Positions 1-8,837 of a stretch of DNA of 64,000 nucleotides are shown one piece after another. The translations under genes were made by a program, and so were the position numbers. This DNA comes from Bacteroidales bacterium (lineage in GTDB: Bacteria; Bacteroidota; Bacteroidia; Bacteroidales; UBA932). Location: positions 62,001-126,000 of the forward strand of contig JAMPAT010000007.1 in assembly GCA_023667095.1 (NCBI GenBank), read 5' to 3'. Each line of letters begins with the position of its first letter. The stretch's first letter is position 1. Under the pieces are notes generated by a model that had not been told where the DNA came from, did no database searches, and saw nothing but the letters and a program-made list of their open reading frames with translations.

Positions 1-415
1 TATAGACTTCCTGCCAGTCTGTGTCTCCATAGACAAATTCAGATGCATTCCAGATTTGCTGGCTGTCATCTGTCTTGACAGTGAGTATTGCTCCGCGTCC
101 TTCCTGTACTCCGCGTGTACGCAGCTTCGCGCCCATCCTGTAAAGTTTTCCCGGATCAAGTTTTTCAACCAGATGGCTGATATATAGATATCCTCTTGTG
201 TCAGAGCTCAGAAAGATGCATCCGGTTGAGTCGGTTCCTTCATTGGACCTGTAGGAGGCTGATGCGCCTTCAGACGGTTCTCCTCCCTGTCTCCATTCAC
301 CGGAGGCAAGAGGGTCCTTGTCAAATGAAGTCCTGTATATAGGGCCTGCCGAGCACGCCCCTGTGATTACTGAACCTGCCATCAGGATGGCGGCCATATT
401 ATAAAATGCTCTCAT
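1..415 (-). CDS. Lipoprotein, carbohydrate-binding-like, partial at window edge
   Basis: An open frame reads from an ATG at 415 off the left edge of the window, so only about the first 138 residues are present. The N-terminus has a short hydrophobic signal ending in a lipobox-like V-I-T-G-A-C, so it is probably a surface or periplasmic lipoprotein. The rest (a W-R-Q-G-G stretch, then L-D-P-G-K-L-Y-R-M-G-A-K-L-R) resembles the CBM4_9-like beta-sandwich at the N-terminus of the next gene, where the matching text is L-E-P-D-Q-M-Y-R-I-T-A. It lies 12 bp after the M60-like gene on the same strand and is probably the last or a late gene of the SusCD operon. Any catalytic domain would lie outside the window. 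Confidence 0.7.
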   Translation of the reverse strand, partial: MRAFYNMAAILMAGSVITGACSAGPIYRTSFDKDPLASGEWRQGGEPSEGASASYRSNEGTDSTGCIFLSSDTRGYLYISHLVEKLDPGKLYRMGAKLRTRGVQEGRGAILTVKTDDSQQIWNASEFVYGDTDWQEVY

Positions 416-427
416 TTTAAATATCAT

Positions 428-1801
428 TTATTGCAATTGCTTGCGTATGGATTCAAGTTCCTGTGCCGTGAAGAAGTTAAGGGCGTTGATATCACGTCCG
501 TGTACTTCTGTTGCATAGCGTGACAATGTGTTTACGAAATAGATGAACTTGTCATAGCCGGAACCGCCGTTGCCACCGTTCTGCTGCAGATATTTGAATG
601 TTCTGCAGAACGGTTCCCAGCCGATTGTCCCTTCATCGGCAAGACGGGCAAGCATATAATGTATGCCGTTGTCATTGACTTTGGTACCGATTGTCTTGTC
701 GTAGTCTATCCTGTACATGTCAAGAATCTCGTTTCCTGTATAGATGCGTTTCCCGTCTGTACCGTCCATGTAGACCTTTCCGTTGTTCCTGGCAAGTCCG
801 TAGTGCATCCTGAAATTTGCGAACATCTCATCGTTCCAGTTCCAAGACGAGTTTCCGAGATTGAACACATGTCCCATTTCGTGCATCAGGCCGAAGCACC
901 AGTCGTCATAGTCCTTCATCTGTGCAAAAGACTCTTCTACAGCAGTATAGTTCATGCTCCAAAGGATAGGGTATCCTGCAAGTGCCCAGTATCCGGAATA
1001 TATTCCACGTGTGGTCTGTATTGCAAGCTTGCGCCCTTCGTGAGGTGCTGCACCCATAAGTTCCGTGTATGAGACATACATCATGTCCAGGCGTTCAAGC
1101 CATTTGCTGAGTACGGTTGTCGGCACGGTGACTTTTGACGGTTCGATATAGATTTTCACATGCTCTCCTTCAAGTGTGAACAGTTCGTCTGAAATCTTCT
1201 TGACACTTATGTTGTCAAAATATGCCGTGCCGGTGGAACGCCCTCCATTTGCCATTCCTCCCTGCCAGAACCCAAGGGCTGCTGAAATCGTTGCCTCCCC
1301 GTTGTCGTCTGACATGAAGTCCATTGTTACGGTTGTCCATTGTTTCAGGTCAGTGCCGTAGAGATACCGTGATGAATTCCAGTACTGCTTTGTGTTAGGG
1401 CTGAACACTACCGGGCCGGTGCCTTCCCCGCTCGGGATGTCTGAATACCTTATCCTGGCCGTTATCCTGTACATCTGGTCGGGTTCAAGTCCTGTGAGCC
1501 TCTGCTCGACAGCTATGCAGCATTTCCCGTTTTCAGGAAGCTGCTGTATCTTCAGGCATCTGCTGTCCTTGACTCCCTGGCCTTCGACAATTTCAAGTAT
1601 GGCCTTGCTTCCGTTGTAATAATCCTTGACAGTCCATCCGTCAAGTCCCTCCTCAAAGGTGCCGTTCACAATCTGTATGGCATACGGATCTTCTATGACA
1701 GGTGGAACATCCGGGCCTTCCGGAGTCACGTTCCCGCTGCTGCAGGATATCAGTCCTGCCAATAATGCCATGGCACAAAGACGTTCTGTGTAGCTTTTCA
1801 T
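428..1801 (-). CDS. M60-like metallopeptidase lipoprotein with CBM-like N-domain
   Basis: This 457-residue protein has a signal peptide and lipobox with Cys20. A beta-sandwich resembling CBM4_9 covers about residues 40-205, and a zinc peptidase-like domain follows from about 215. The zinc motif is H307-E-M-G-H311, with a candidate third ligand E325 fourteen residues on, inside an N-W-N-D-E stretch. HExxH plus a downstream Glu after a spacer is the pattern of peptidase family M60 (enhancin-like), whose gut Bacteroides members cleave mucin-type O-glycoproteins. The gene follows a SusC/SusD/DUF1735 set on the same strand, which suggests host glycoprotein as substrate. The family call rests on the motif and context, not on an alignment. 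Confidence 0.75.
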   Translation of the reverse strand: MKSYTERLCAMALLAGLISCSSGNVTPEGPDVPPVIEDPYAIQIVNGTFEEGLDGWTVKDYYNGSKAILEIVEGQGVKDSRCLKIQQLPENGKCCIAVEQRLTGLEPDQMYRITARIRYSDIPSGEGTGPVVFSPNTKQYWNSSRYLYGTDLKQWTTVTMDFMSDDNGEATISAALGFWQGGMANGGRSTGTAYFDNISVKKISDELFTLEGEHVKIYIEPSKVTVPTTVLSKWLERLDMMYVSYTELMGAAPHEGRKLAIQTTRGIYSGYWALAGYPILWSMNYTAVEESFAQMKDYDDWCFGLMHEMGHVFNLGNSSWNWNDEMFANFRMHYGLARNNGKVYMDGTDGKRIYTGNEILDMYRIDYDKTIGTKVNDNGIHYMLARLADEGTIGWEPFCRTFKYLQQNGGNGGSGYDKFIYFVNTLSRYATEVHGRDINALNFFTAQELESIRKQLQ

Positions 1802-1864
1802 TCTAAAGAGTTGTCTAAATTTTATCGGAAAGTCTTATATACTTTTCCTTTCCTGGAATGTAAT

Positions 1865-1903
1865 GAGGATGAGGACGGTATATTTGGGTCCGTCCCCATC
1901 CTC
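1865..1903 (-). other. Strong intergenic hairpin without a U-tract
   Basis: A 14-base arm at 1865-1878 (GAGGATGAGGACGG) pairs with 1890-1903, with one mismatch, around an 11-base loop. It lies just after the DUF1735 gene stop and before the M60-like gene. Neither strand shows a T-run after it. That favours an mRNA-stabilising or processing stem that would lower the level of the distal genes relative to susCD, rather than a full terminator. Confidence 0.5.
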
Positions 1904-1917
1904 CCGATGACCTGCAG

Positions 1918-3591
1918 CTATTGCGCAGGCGTAAGTTCTATCTGTATAGGAAATCCTCCGTTTGCTGCGTTGGCATAGTCCATTACAGTAAGGTCAAAAT
2001 GGATTATTCCTGTGTCTGTATCTATATATGAACCATTGTCAATGACAGGGTCACATCCATCCTGATAGTCGTAAGGGCGGTCAAGGAAATCCCCAAGCTT
2101 GAGTCTTTCAGGATAACCGTCAACTGCTTCATCCAGAATATTGAAATAGATCAGGCCGTCAGCCCAGTTTTGGTTGTAGTTGATGGCATATTTCTGTTTT
2201 GCCGCATTCTTTGACGGACGGAGATTGGAATGGTATATTTCTCCTTTGGTCACACGGTTGGAAAGTTCCTTTCCCCAGACTGTCTTTACATAAGGTATTT
2301 CAAGGGACTTGTTCGGGCTTATGTATATGAAGTCTCCCTCAACCTCGGTGCCGGTATACAAACCTTTACGTGAAAGTACCAGCGGTATCAGGTATTTGTC
2401 TTCACCATCATATTCCATTTCCTTCATGTCAACCTTATATGAGATGCTGGCCGTCTTTTCACCGGCGAGGATGCTTCCAGCCGTAATTGTGACTTTGGAC
2501 GGGTCTACTGAAAGGTATGATGTCCCGTTCGCAGAATTGTACTCCGGCACCTTTGTGTTGTCAACAACGAGGTCTGCCGGCTGTTCTGCGGTTATAGGTG
2601 CGTTCAGTTCTGCCGTTACAGTACCTTTACCTGTATTTGACGTTATTACAGTTCCGCTTCCATTGAGCCACATCTTGAGTATATTGAGCTGTACAAGTAT
2701 GTAGACCGGCTCTTTCTGAGTTACTGTATAGTCCTGGGATGACATCCTCAAAGGGAGGATATAGACATTCTCATCCTGTATATTATGGCAGGACAGCGTT
2801 ATGCCTACAGACCAGTTCATCTCCTCTTCATCAAGTGTTCCTTTTTCCACAGTATAGTATTCTTCTGCGAGCATCCTGTAGTCAGTGCCGTTTTTCTGGT
2901 TGAATGTCCCGACTGCGGCGGCATCAGGGACGAATGTCACCCTTGACGGCTCGACTGTGGTGAAATTGACATGTGAGCTTATAGTCACGCGCTGTGGAAT
3001 CTCCACGCCTTTGATGAAACTCAGCCTCGCATTGGTCTCCGGGATAATTACATTGAGTTCAGGATTGACAATGTTCGGCTTGAGGATTACCTGTGATGCT
3101 GCGCCTTTTTCTTCCAGCTCAATTGATGAACTGAGTATGGAGACAGGTATTACATACTGGTTGGCACGTTCCAGACCAGCTTCCTCAGCCAATGCCTTTG
3201 GCCTGATTATGACAGGTAGCTCAACAGTCTTGGATGTCTTCACAAGTGTCAATGATTCAGGCATGTCGTAATATTTTTCCGGCATCAGTTTGTAGTCCGT
3301 ACCGTTCAGCCTGTTGTATTCCTCAAGTACTGTCTCGTCTATGCCTGCGAGCATATCCACCTCCTTTGACAGGCCGTATGTCCTTGAGACCGTAATGACG
3401 GTTTCCTGCTCATCATAGATGGATATTGTATTTATCTGGAACACACCGGTCTTGTCGAAGACCGGATCCGGGTGTATTATTATCGGTGCAAGCTCTGCAC
3501 TGCATGATGACATGGCACACAGCACACCGAGTGATGACAATATTTTAAAAAATGGTTTCATGATTCTTTTGATGTTTGGGTGTTTATTCAT
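1918..3591 (-). CDS. DUF1735-repeat surface lipoprotein of the SusCD locus
   Basis: This 557-residue lipoprotein has a hydrophobic leader ending in M-S-S-C (Cys30 from this start). An internal ATG at 3561 would give a more ordinary signal peptide. At least three repeats carry the DUF1735 signature of an N-G-T-x-Y core: Y-N-R-L-N-G-T-D-Y, F-N-Q-K-N-G-T-D-Y and Y-N-S-A-N-G-T-S-Y, each followed by a tyrosine- or serine-rich strand. The C-terminal 150 residues look like a separate beta-rich domain (DUF4361-like is possible). Proteins of this type are common third genes after susD and are thought to bind glycan at the cell surface. It begins 17 bp after the susD stop, which supports one transcript. 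Confidence 0.8.
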   Translation of the reverse strand: MNKHPNIKRIMKPFFKILSSLGVLCAMSSCSAELAPIIIHPDPVFDKTGVFQINTISIYDEQETVITVSRTYGLSKEVDMLAGIDETVLEEYNRLNGTDYKLMPEKYYDMPESLTLVKTSKTVELPVIIRPKALAEEAGLERANQYVIPVSILSSSIELEEKGAASQVILKPNIVNPELNVIIPETNARLSFIKGVEIPQRVTISSHVNFTTVEPSRVTFVPDAAAVGTFNQKNGTDYRMLAEEYYTVEKGTLDEEEMNWSVGITLSCHNIQDENVYILPLRMSSQDYTVTQKEPVYILVQLNILKMWLNGSGTVITSNTGKGTVTAELNAPITAEQPADLVVDNTKVPEYNSANGTSYLSVDPSKVTITAGSILAGEKTASISYKVDMKEMEYDGEDKYLIPLVLSRKGLYTGTEVEGDFIYISPNKSLEIPYVKTVWGKELSNRVTKGEIYHSNLRPSKNAAKQKYAINYNQNWADGLIYFNILDEAVDGYPERLKLGDFLDRPYDYQDGCDPVIDNGSYIDTDTGIIHFDLTVMDYANAANGGFPIQIELTPAQ

Positions 3592-3608
3592 TGAAGTCCA
3601 TTTATCTA

Positions 3609-5456
3609 TTAATAGAAAGGAGCCTGTACAAGTTCTGTGTTAAGCTCGACTTCCGAAGACTTGATCGGCATGAAGTAATGCTTGATGTCAAACCTTTTCA
3701 GTGCGACCTGGGTCAGGGTGAAGAATTCCTTGTCTGTCGGGCCGTTTCCCTTGGACATGTCAAGGCCGAATTCATTGTGGTTGAATACTCCTTCCGGTCC
3801 ATGGGCAATGAACCATCTGCGTGCGTCAAACCACCTCTGGCATTCGTATGCAAGCTCTATCTTGCGCTCATGGCGTATCATTTCACGCATCTCCTCCTGG
3901 CTGTAGCTGCCTTCGTATGCAGGTATGCCGGCACGTGTCCTGATTTCATTAAGATAGAAGAGCGCATCTTTCTGTCCAGCAGCTCCGTAATATTCATTGA
4001 TTGCCTCTGCGCAGTTCAGATATACCTCACCGAGCCTTATTATAGGGAACGGTACGTTCAGCATACGCGTTGCGGTGCTCTTTTCCTTGTTGGCACAGTA
4101 GTCAAGAGGGATATTCTTGCGGACACTGAATCCAGAGGTGTTCTTGTCACCTGGCGTTGACCCGTTTCCTGACAGTCCTGAGTACCAGAAGTCTACGACT
4201 CCATATCCATCGGCATCCTGGAAAGAGTCAGACTCATTCGGATAGGCGTATGAGACACGCTGGTTAGGGAAATGTATGTTGGCATAGAAACGTGGCTCCC
4301 TGCCGCAGAACATCTTGAACGTATTCTCTATTGTCCCGTCACCTGCTTCTGTCGAGAATTCCTTGTCCTCGAACCAGGATTCTACAGAAGGAGCGACAGA
4401 ACCGTCTGCCATGAAATAGTCGTTTATCATCCCGATAGGGAGGGAATATCTTCCGTTCCATCCGTACCAGCGGGCAGGCAGGGCACACATTGCGTACCAT
4501 TGCATGCTGTTCGGGTGGCCCCATATCATTTCCGGGTTGTTTTCTGCTCCCCATGTTGTTGTGATTGAACGCAGGTTGTCGACAATGTCATCAAATTCTG
4601 CATCCTTTGCTGGTTTTTTAAGGCTGTAGCCATAGTTCTCGATGACATCTTTTGCCGCGTCTGCCGCCTTTTTCCACAGTTCGGCATCGTATGTCTGCGG
4701 GATGAGCATTGTGCCGTTCTTGTTTGTCCAGCTTGAGTATGTCTTGTTTCCGTTGTACAGCGGGCTGGCTGCCATGAGGAACATCCTGCTCTGTATGGCA
4801 CGTGCCGCACCGATTGTCGGGAGCCCCATTTCGAGGGATTCGTTGCGTGTTGCAGGCATACCGTTTTCGCATGCCCAGTCAATCTCATTGCTTATCCATT
4901 CAACACATTCTGCAAATGGCTTCCTCGGCTGGGTGTTTGCTATCTGGTCAGATGCCCTGCTGCTTTCAGCAATAGGTATTGGACCATATAGACGAAGAAG
5001 CAGATAATGGTAGTAGGCCCTCATGAAACGGGCTTCTGCACGTTTTGTCCTTCGCTCAAGTTCACCCATCTCAAGGCATTTGTCCAGATTCTCAAGGAAA
5101 ATGTTGATATGTCTTATTGCCTGGTAGTAGCGCACAAAGAAATATAGGTTATAGCCTGTGTATCCATAATAGTTGTCCGGGGACATAAGTCCCTCAGATA
5201 TGCTGCGCACAAAGCCTTCCATCACGTAGGCGCCTTCATCGGTGCACCAGAAATATGGCAGCTGGCTGCTGTAGTGCATCTCCTGTACCATGAAGTCATC
5301 GCTGTACATGCGTGCATACCATTTTTTAGTTTCAACTTCAGAAGTGAACACTTTCTCCATGGTGTTCATTCCTCCCGGATCCTGGTCAAGGTATCCGGAG
5401 CATGCTGAAGTGAGCATCAGCAATGATGATATAATATATATAAATCTGTTTTTCAT
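3609..5456 (-). CDS. SusD/RagB family outer-membrane glycan-binding lipoprotein
   Basis: This 615-residue protein has a lipobox with Cys19 followed by S-G-Y-L-D-Q-D-P-G-G, typical of the SusD start. TPR-like helices follow (V-R-Y-Y-Q-A-I-R-H-I-N-I-F-L, then R-F-M-R-A-Y-Y-H-Y-L-L-L-R-L-Y-G-P-I-P). The usual SusD C-terminal stretch is present: L-G-E-V-Y-L-N-C-A-E-A-I-N-E-Y, then E-L-A-Y-E-C-Q-R-W-F-D-A-R-R-W. SusD proteins sit as a lid on the SusC channel and bind the oligosaccharide. The gene starts 12 bp after the susC stop, the usual tight pairing. The substrate cannot be read from sequence; the M60-like gene nearby suggests glycoprotein glycans. Confidence 0.95.
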   Translation of the reverse strand: MKNRFIYIISSLLMLTSACSGYLDQDPGGMNTMEKVFTSEVETKKWYARMYSDDFMVQEMHYSSQLPYFWCTDEGAYVMEGFVRSISEGLMSPDNYYGYTGYNLYFFVRYYQAIRHINIFLENLDKCLEMGELERRTKRAEARFMRAYYHYLLLRLYGPIPIAESSRASDQIANTQPRKPFAECVEWISNEIDWACENGMPATRNESLEMGLPTIGAARAIQSRMFLMAASPLYNGNKTYSSWTNKNGTMLIPQTYDAELWKKAADAAKDVIENYGYSLKKPAKDAEFDDIVDNLRSITTTWGAENNPEMIWGHPNSMQWYAMCALPARWYGWNGRYSLPIGMINDYFMADGSVAPSVESWFEDKEFSTEAGDGTIENTFKMFCGREPRFYANIHFPNQRVSYAYPNESDSFQDADGYGVVDFWYSGLSGNGSTPGDKNTSGFSVRKNIPLDYCANKEKSTATRMLNVPFPIIRLGEVYLNCAEAINEYYGAAGQKDALFYLNEIRTRAGIPAYEGSYSQEEMREMIRHERKIELAYECQRWFDARRWFIAHGPEGVFNHNEFGLDMSKGNGPTDKEFFTLTQVALKRFDIKHYFMPIKSSEVELNTELVQAPFY

Positions 5457-5468
5457 ATCATTAAATGA

Positions 5469-8400
5469 TTAGAATGACACATTCAGTCCGACAAACACTA
5501 CTCTCTGCATAGGATATACATCAGCACCGGTCTCAGGATCCCAGAAATTCTTGTAGAATTTGCTTATAGTGAACAGGTTCACGCCCTGCAGATAGATTCG
5601 CAGGCTGTTGGCATATATCTTCTTTGCCCATTTGTCCGGAAGCGTATATCCGATTTCTACATTCTTGAGACGTAGGTAGCTCGCATCGCGCTGCCACCAT
5701 GTGGATGTCTTGTAGTTGTTCGCGTTGGCACCATAGCTCAGGCGTGGGGAGAATGCGTATGGGTCAGGGTTGTCCTCTGTCCACCTGTCAAGGAATGCAG
5801 TCATCACGTTACCCATGTGCTTAGGTCCGCGGTCTGCCTGGAACGGCTGGAAATACCATCCTCCGGTAAGATATGCGGAACGGTTGCCTGCGCCCTGGAA
5901 AAGGAAAGAGAAGTCCAGGCCCTTCCAGTTGAGGGATGCACCGAAACCGTATACTATCTCAGGCATTGACGGATTTCCTATCCATGTCCTGTCGGCTTCC
6001 GTGATTTTACCGTCATCGTTGAGGTCTTCATAGCGGATGTCTCCCGGACGGAGCTGTGTCTTGTCCATAGAGAACTGCTCGTAGTAGTCAGGAAGTGACG
6101 CAAGTTCCTCTTCCGAGAACAGGTGCATGGCCTTATAGCCTAAGGTAAGGCCGTATCTTGCCCCCTTCAGATCCTGCCAAGGATAGGCATAATATTTACC
6201 GTCGGAAATCACTTTGTTCCTGGTGAAGGTAAAGTTGCCTCGTGCAGTGATGTACAGGTCTTTGCCGATACGTTTCTGGTATTCTCCTGAAATCTCGAAT
6301 CCCCTGTTTTCCATAACTCCCATATTGGAGTAGATGTCATATCCGTTCGGCAGTCCGGCAATCTCGGAAGCTTGCGGTGAAAGGAAGATGTTTTCACGGC
6401 GTTCGTAGAAAACGTCTCCATTGAGGCGCAGTGAACTGAGGAATCCGAGTTCAAGTCCGATATTGTATTTCGTGGCAACCTCCCATGTCACATTCTCGTT
6501 TGCCATCCTGCCTTCTCCTATTCCTCCCTGGTACTGGTTGAAGTTGACACCGATATTGCTGTATCCTGAGGCACCGTCATTCATTGTGGCGAGGTAGATG
6601 AACCTTGTTGCAGGAATCTGGTCACTTCCGACCTGTCCTACGGAAAGGCGCATCTTCGCCCATGTGAGTACCTTGTTGCCTTTCAGGAAGTTTTCTTCAG
6701 ATGCAACCCATCCCAATGCCAATGCCGGGAAAATGCCCATCCTGTTGTTCTTTGCGAAGTTCTCTGAACCGTTGAATCCGATATTAGCCTCAATGAGGTA
6801 TCGGTTGTCATACCCGTAGGTAGCACGTGCTGCCAGTCCGATGCTCCTGTTAGGCAGGGAGTTTATATATGTCATGCCCTGGGTCATGAGCCTGTAGTCC
6901 TTGGCGAATCCCATGACAAGTGCACCAACGTCATGCTTATCGAAATATCTCTGGTAGTTTATGGTAAGCTCTGCATATTGCGAACGTGTTGAGGAACTGC
7001 TGTGGCTGTAGTTCAGGTAGTCCTGGTATTTGTCAGCCTGCCATTCGTTCGCTATGAGGTCACCGCTTTCGTCGCGTCCGGTGACCTCGAAGAAATTTAT
7101 GTCACGTGAGTTCGTATCTACAGCGTTGGTAGTGTAGTCGTATGCGTATGTCAGCTTGGCACTGAGTCCCTGTGTTATGAACTTGAAGTCCTGGTCAATT
7201 GAAAGGTTTGCACGCAGGGCATTCTGCAATGTCTTGGCATATCCTCTCTGTGTCAGCATGTTGTAAGGGTTGTTCAGTCCATCGCGTCCTGCAAGCCTCC
7301 CGTCCTTAAGCTTTACAGGAAATGCATTGGGCGCAGCATTGATGATGTCCCGATATATGGATGCCGCCCCCCCCTCAGCGGGTTCCTTGTTTTCGGAGAC
7401 ATTTCCCTGGAGTCCGACACTGACTGTGGTGGTCGGGGTAATGTCCATATCGACATTTGCCCTGAAATTGTAGCGCGTATAGTTTACATTTGCCCCGAAC
7501 GAACCGATGGAGTTTCCAATCCAGGAATATTGTCCCGGGTTGACAGCAAACTGTCCCTCCTGGTTGTAGAAAGATATGGATGTAAAGTAACGTGCGAATT
7601 TTCCTCCTCCTGATATGTTTGCGCTGACTTTCTCCGAAAGGGTAATATCCTTCATCAGGACCTTCTGCCAGTCCACATTCGGATAGACTTCCGGATCTAT
7701 TCCGGAACGCATGGCATCTATCTCTGCCTGCTGATATTTGAATGACGAAGAAATTCCTGGAGTTGCGTCAACAGCCTCGTTGAACAGCATGGACCTTGTT
7801 GCCGCATCCACGAACGACAGTCGCTTGCTCGGTGAAGAGAATCCCTGTTCATAGCGCACGTCAATCCTTGCCGGGCCGTCAAAGCCTCGTCTGGTGTTGA
7901 TAAGTATTACTCCGTTGGCTCCGCGTACTCCATACACTGCTGTCGCGGATGCATCCTTAAGTACTGAGAATGATTCTATTTCGAGAGGATCCACGTTTTC
8001 CAGCGGTCTCTCTACACCGTCCACGAGTACCAGCGGGTTAGGGTCTCCCGTAAATGTCGCTATACCCCTGATCCAGAACTGGGCGTCATCTTTACCTGGC
8101 TCTCCTGAAGACTGAAGTGCGACAAGTCCTGCAACATTTCCCGCCAGTGACTGGCTGAGTGAACGCACAGGGACACGCAGTTCGTCCGGACGGATAGTCG
8201 AGATTGCGGCCACAACGGATTCTTTCTTCTGTGTCCCGTAACCGACTGCAACAACCTCTCCTGCATCAAGCGCGAGGGCATCCGGCTTCAGGACGATGGT
8301 TACAGGCTTTCCGGCGTATGCAACGACGGTTGCTGTCTCGCAACCTATGTATGATACGACAAGTGTGGCGTTTTCCGATACATCAAGAGTGAATTTCCCG

Positions 8401-8582
8401 TCTACATCTGTAATGGTGGCGAGCGTGTTTCCACGGACCATTACGGTTGCCCCGATGTATGGTTCGCCGCTCTCGTCAATAACCACTCCTGAAATTCCGG
8501 ATGACTGCGCGGACAGGATGACCGGAATAATCAATGACAAAGTCAACAGGAGTGCTTTTCTGTAGGATTGAAGAAAAACCAT
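5469..8582 (-). CDS. SusC/RagA family TonB-linked outer-membrane transporter
   Basis: This 1037-residue protein has, in order, a signal peptide ending near L-S-A-Q, a carboxypeptidase-regulatory-like domain (about residues 28-110, with the S-G-x-V-x-D-E-S-G-E-P start), a TonB-box region, a plug with V-L-V-D-G-V-E-R-P and D-A-S-A-T-A-V-Y-G-V-R-G-A-N-G-V-I-L-I-N-T, and a beta-barrel ending in an aromatic residue (N-V-S-F). It imports oligosaccharides with TonB energy and pairs with the SusD just downstream. It is the first gene of the operon, transcribed away from the hybrid regulator. A run of eight C at 7367-7374 (eight G in the coding strand, at A-E-G-G-A-A) lies within the plug/barrel-coding part and is in frame here. 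Confidence 0.95.
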   Translation of the reverse strand: MVFLQSYRKALLLTLSLIIPVILSAQSSGISGVVIDESGEPYIGATVMVRGNTLATITDVDGKFTLDVSENATLVVSYIGCETATVVAYAGKPVTIVLKPDALALDAGEVVAVGYGTQKKESVVAAISTIRPDELRVPVRSLSQSLAGNVAGLVALQSSGEPGKDDAQFWIRGIATFTGDPNPLVLVDGVERPLENVDPLEIESFSVLKDASATAVYGVRGANGVILINTRRGFDGPARIDVRYEQGFSSPSKRLSFVDAATRSMLFNEAVDATPGISSSFKYQQAEIDAMRSGIDPEVYPNVDWQKVLMKDITLSEKVSANISGGGKFARYFTSISFYNQEGQFAVNPGQYSWIGNSIGSFGANVNYTRYNFRANVDMDITPTTTVSVGLQGNVSENKEPAEGGAASIYRDIINAAPNAFPVKLKDGRLAGRDGLNNPYNMLTQRGYAKTLQNALRANLSIDQDFKFITQGLSAKLTYAYDYTTNAVDTNSRDINFFEVTGRDESGDLIANEWQADKYQDYLNYSHSSSSTRSQYAELTINYQRYFDKHDVGALVMGFAKDYRLMTQGMTYINSLPNRSIGLAARATYGYDNRYLIEANIGFNGSENFAKNNRMGIFPALALGWVASEENFLKGNKVLTWAKMRLSVGQVGSDQIPATRFIYLATMNDGASGYSNIGVNFNQYQGGIGEGRMANENVTWEVATKYNIGLELGFLSSLRLNGDVFYERRENIFLSPQASEIAGLPNGYDIYSNMGVMENRGFEISGEYQKRIGKDLYITARGNFTFTRNKVISDGKYYAYPWQDLKGARYGLTLGYKAMHLFSEEELASLPDYYEQFSMDKTQLRPGDIRYEDLNDDGKITEADRTWIGNPSMPEIVYGFGASLNWKGLDFSFLFQGAGNRSAYLTGGWYFQPFQADRGPKHMGNVMTAFLDRWTEDNPDPYAFSPRLSYGANANNYKTSTWWQRDASYLRLKNVEIGYTLPDKWAKKIYANSLRIYLQGVNLFTISKFYKNFWDPETGADVYPMQRVVFVGLNVSF

Positions 8583-8729
8583 AATTAGTTGAGTTTGGTT
8601 GTTAATATTAGTGTTATATAAAAGTGTTGTCTGGTTATGTTGTTGCCTGTGGCTACTGTAAGTTTCAGGTGATACTCCGGTTGTGAAGGCTAAGTTATAC
8701 TATATTGCATGTTCTGTGATGTAAAAATA

Positions 8730-8743
8730 GTACAGATTTGTAC
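8730..8743. promoter_or_regulatory. Inverted repeat, possible operator of the divergent SusCD/HTCS region
   Basis: GTACA at 8730-8734 and TGTAC at 8739-8743 form a 5-bp inverted repeat with a 4-base spacer in the 255-bp region between susC and the hybrid regulator. It lies about 150 bp upstream of the susC start. Hybrid regulators of this type normally bind upstream of their susC. No other symmetric site stands out here. Support is weak because the arms are short. Confidence 0.3.
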
Positions 8744-8804
8744 AATATTTATACTTTTTCGTTGTATTTGGGATTTTTGTTGCTTTATCGGCGTATGTTT
8801 TTAG

Positions 8805-8812
8805 TACTTTTG
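8805..8812 (+). promoter_or_regulatory. Bacteroidota -7 box for the hybrid two-component regulator
   Basis: TACTTTTG matches the Bacteroidota -7 consensus TAnnTTTG and ends 26 bases before the ATG of the hybrid regulator. T-rich sequence with TTTG/TTG lies 22-25 bases upstream. That is slightly long spacing for the -33 element, so the upstream element is less certain. Confidence 0.5.
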
Positions 8813-8837
8813 GAAACTGTTCAAAATTATCTCTTCT

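Noticed and set aside
3576..4160. 194-codon open frame opposite susD
   Set aside because: It lies in the antisense of a conserved SusD domain, without signal, motif or promoter.
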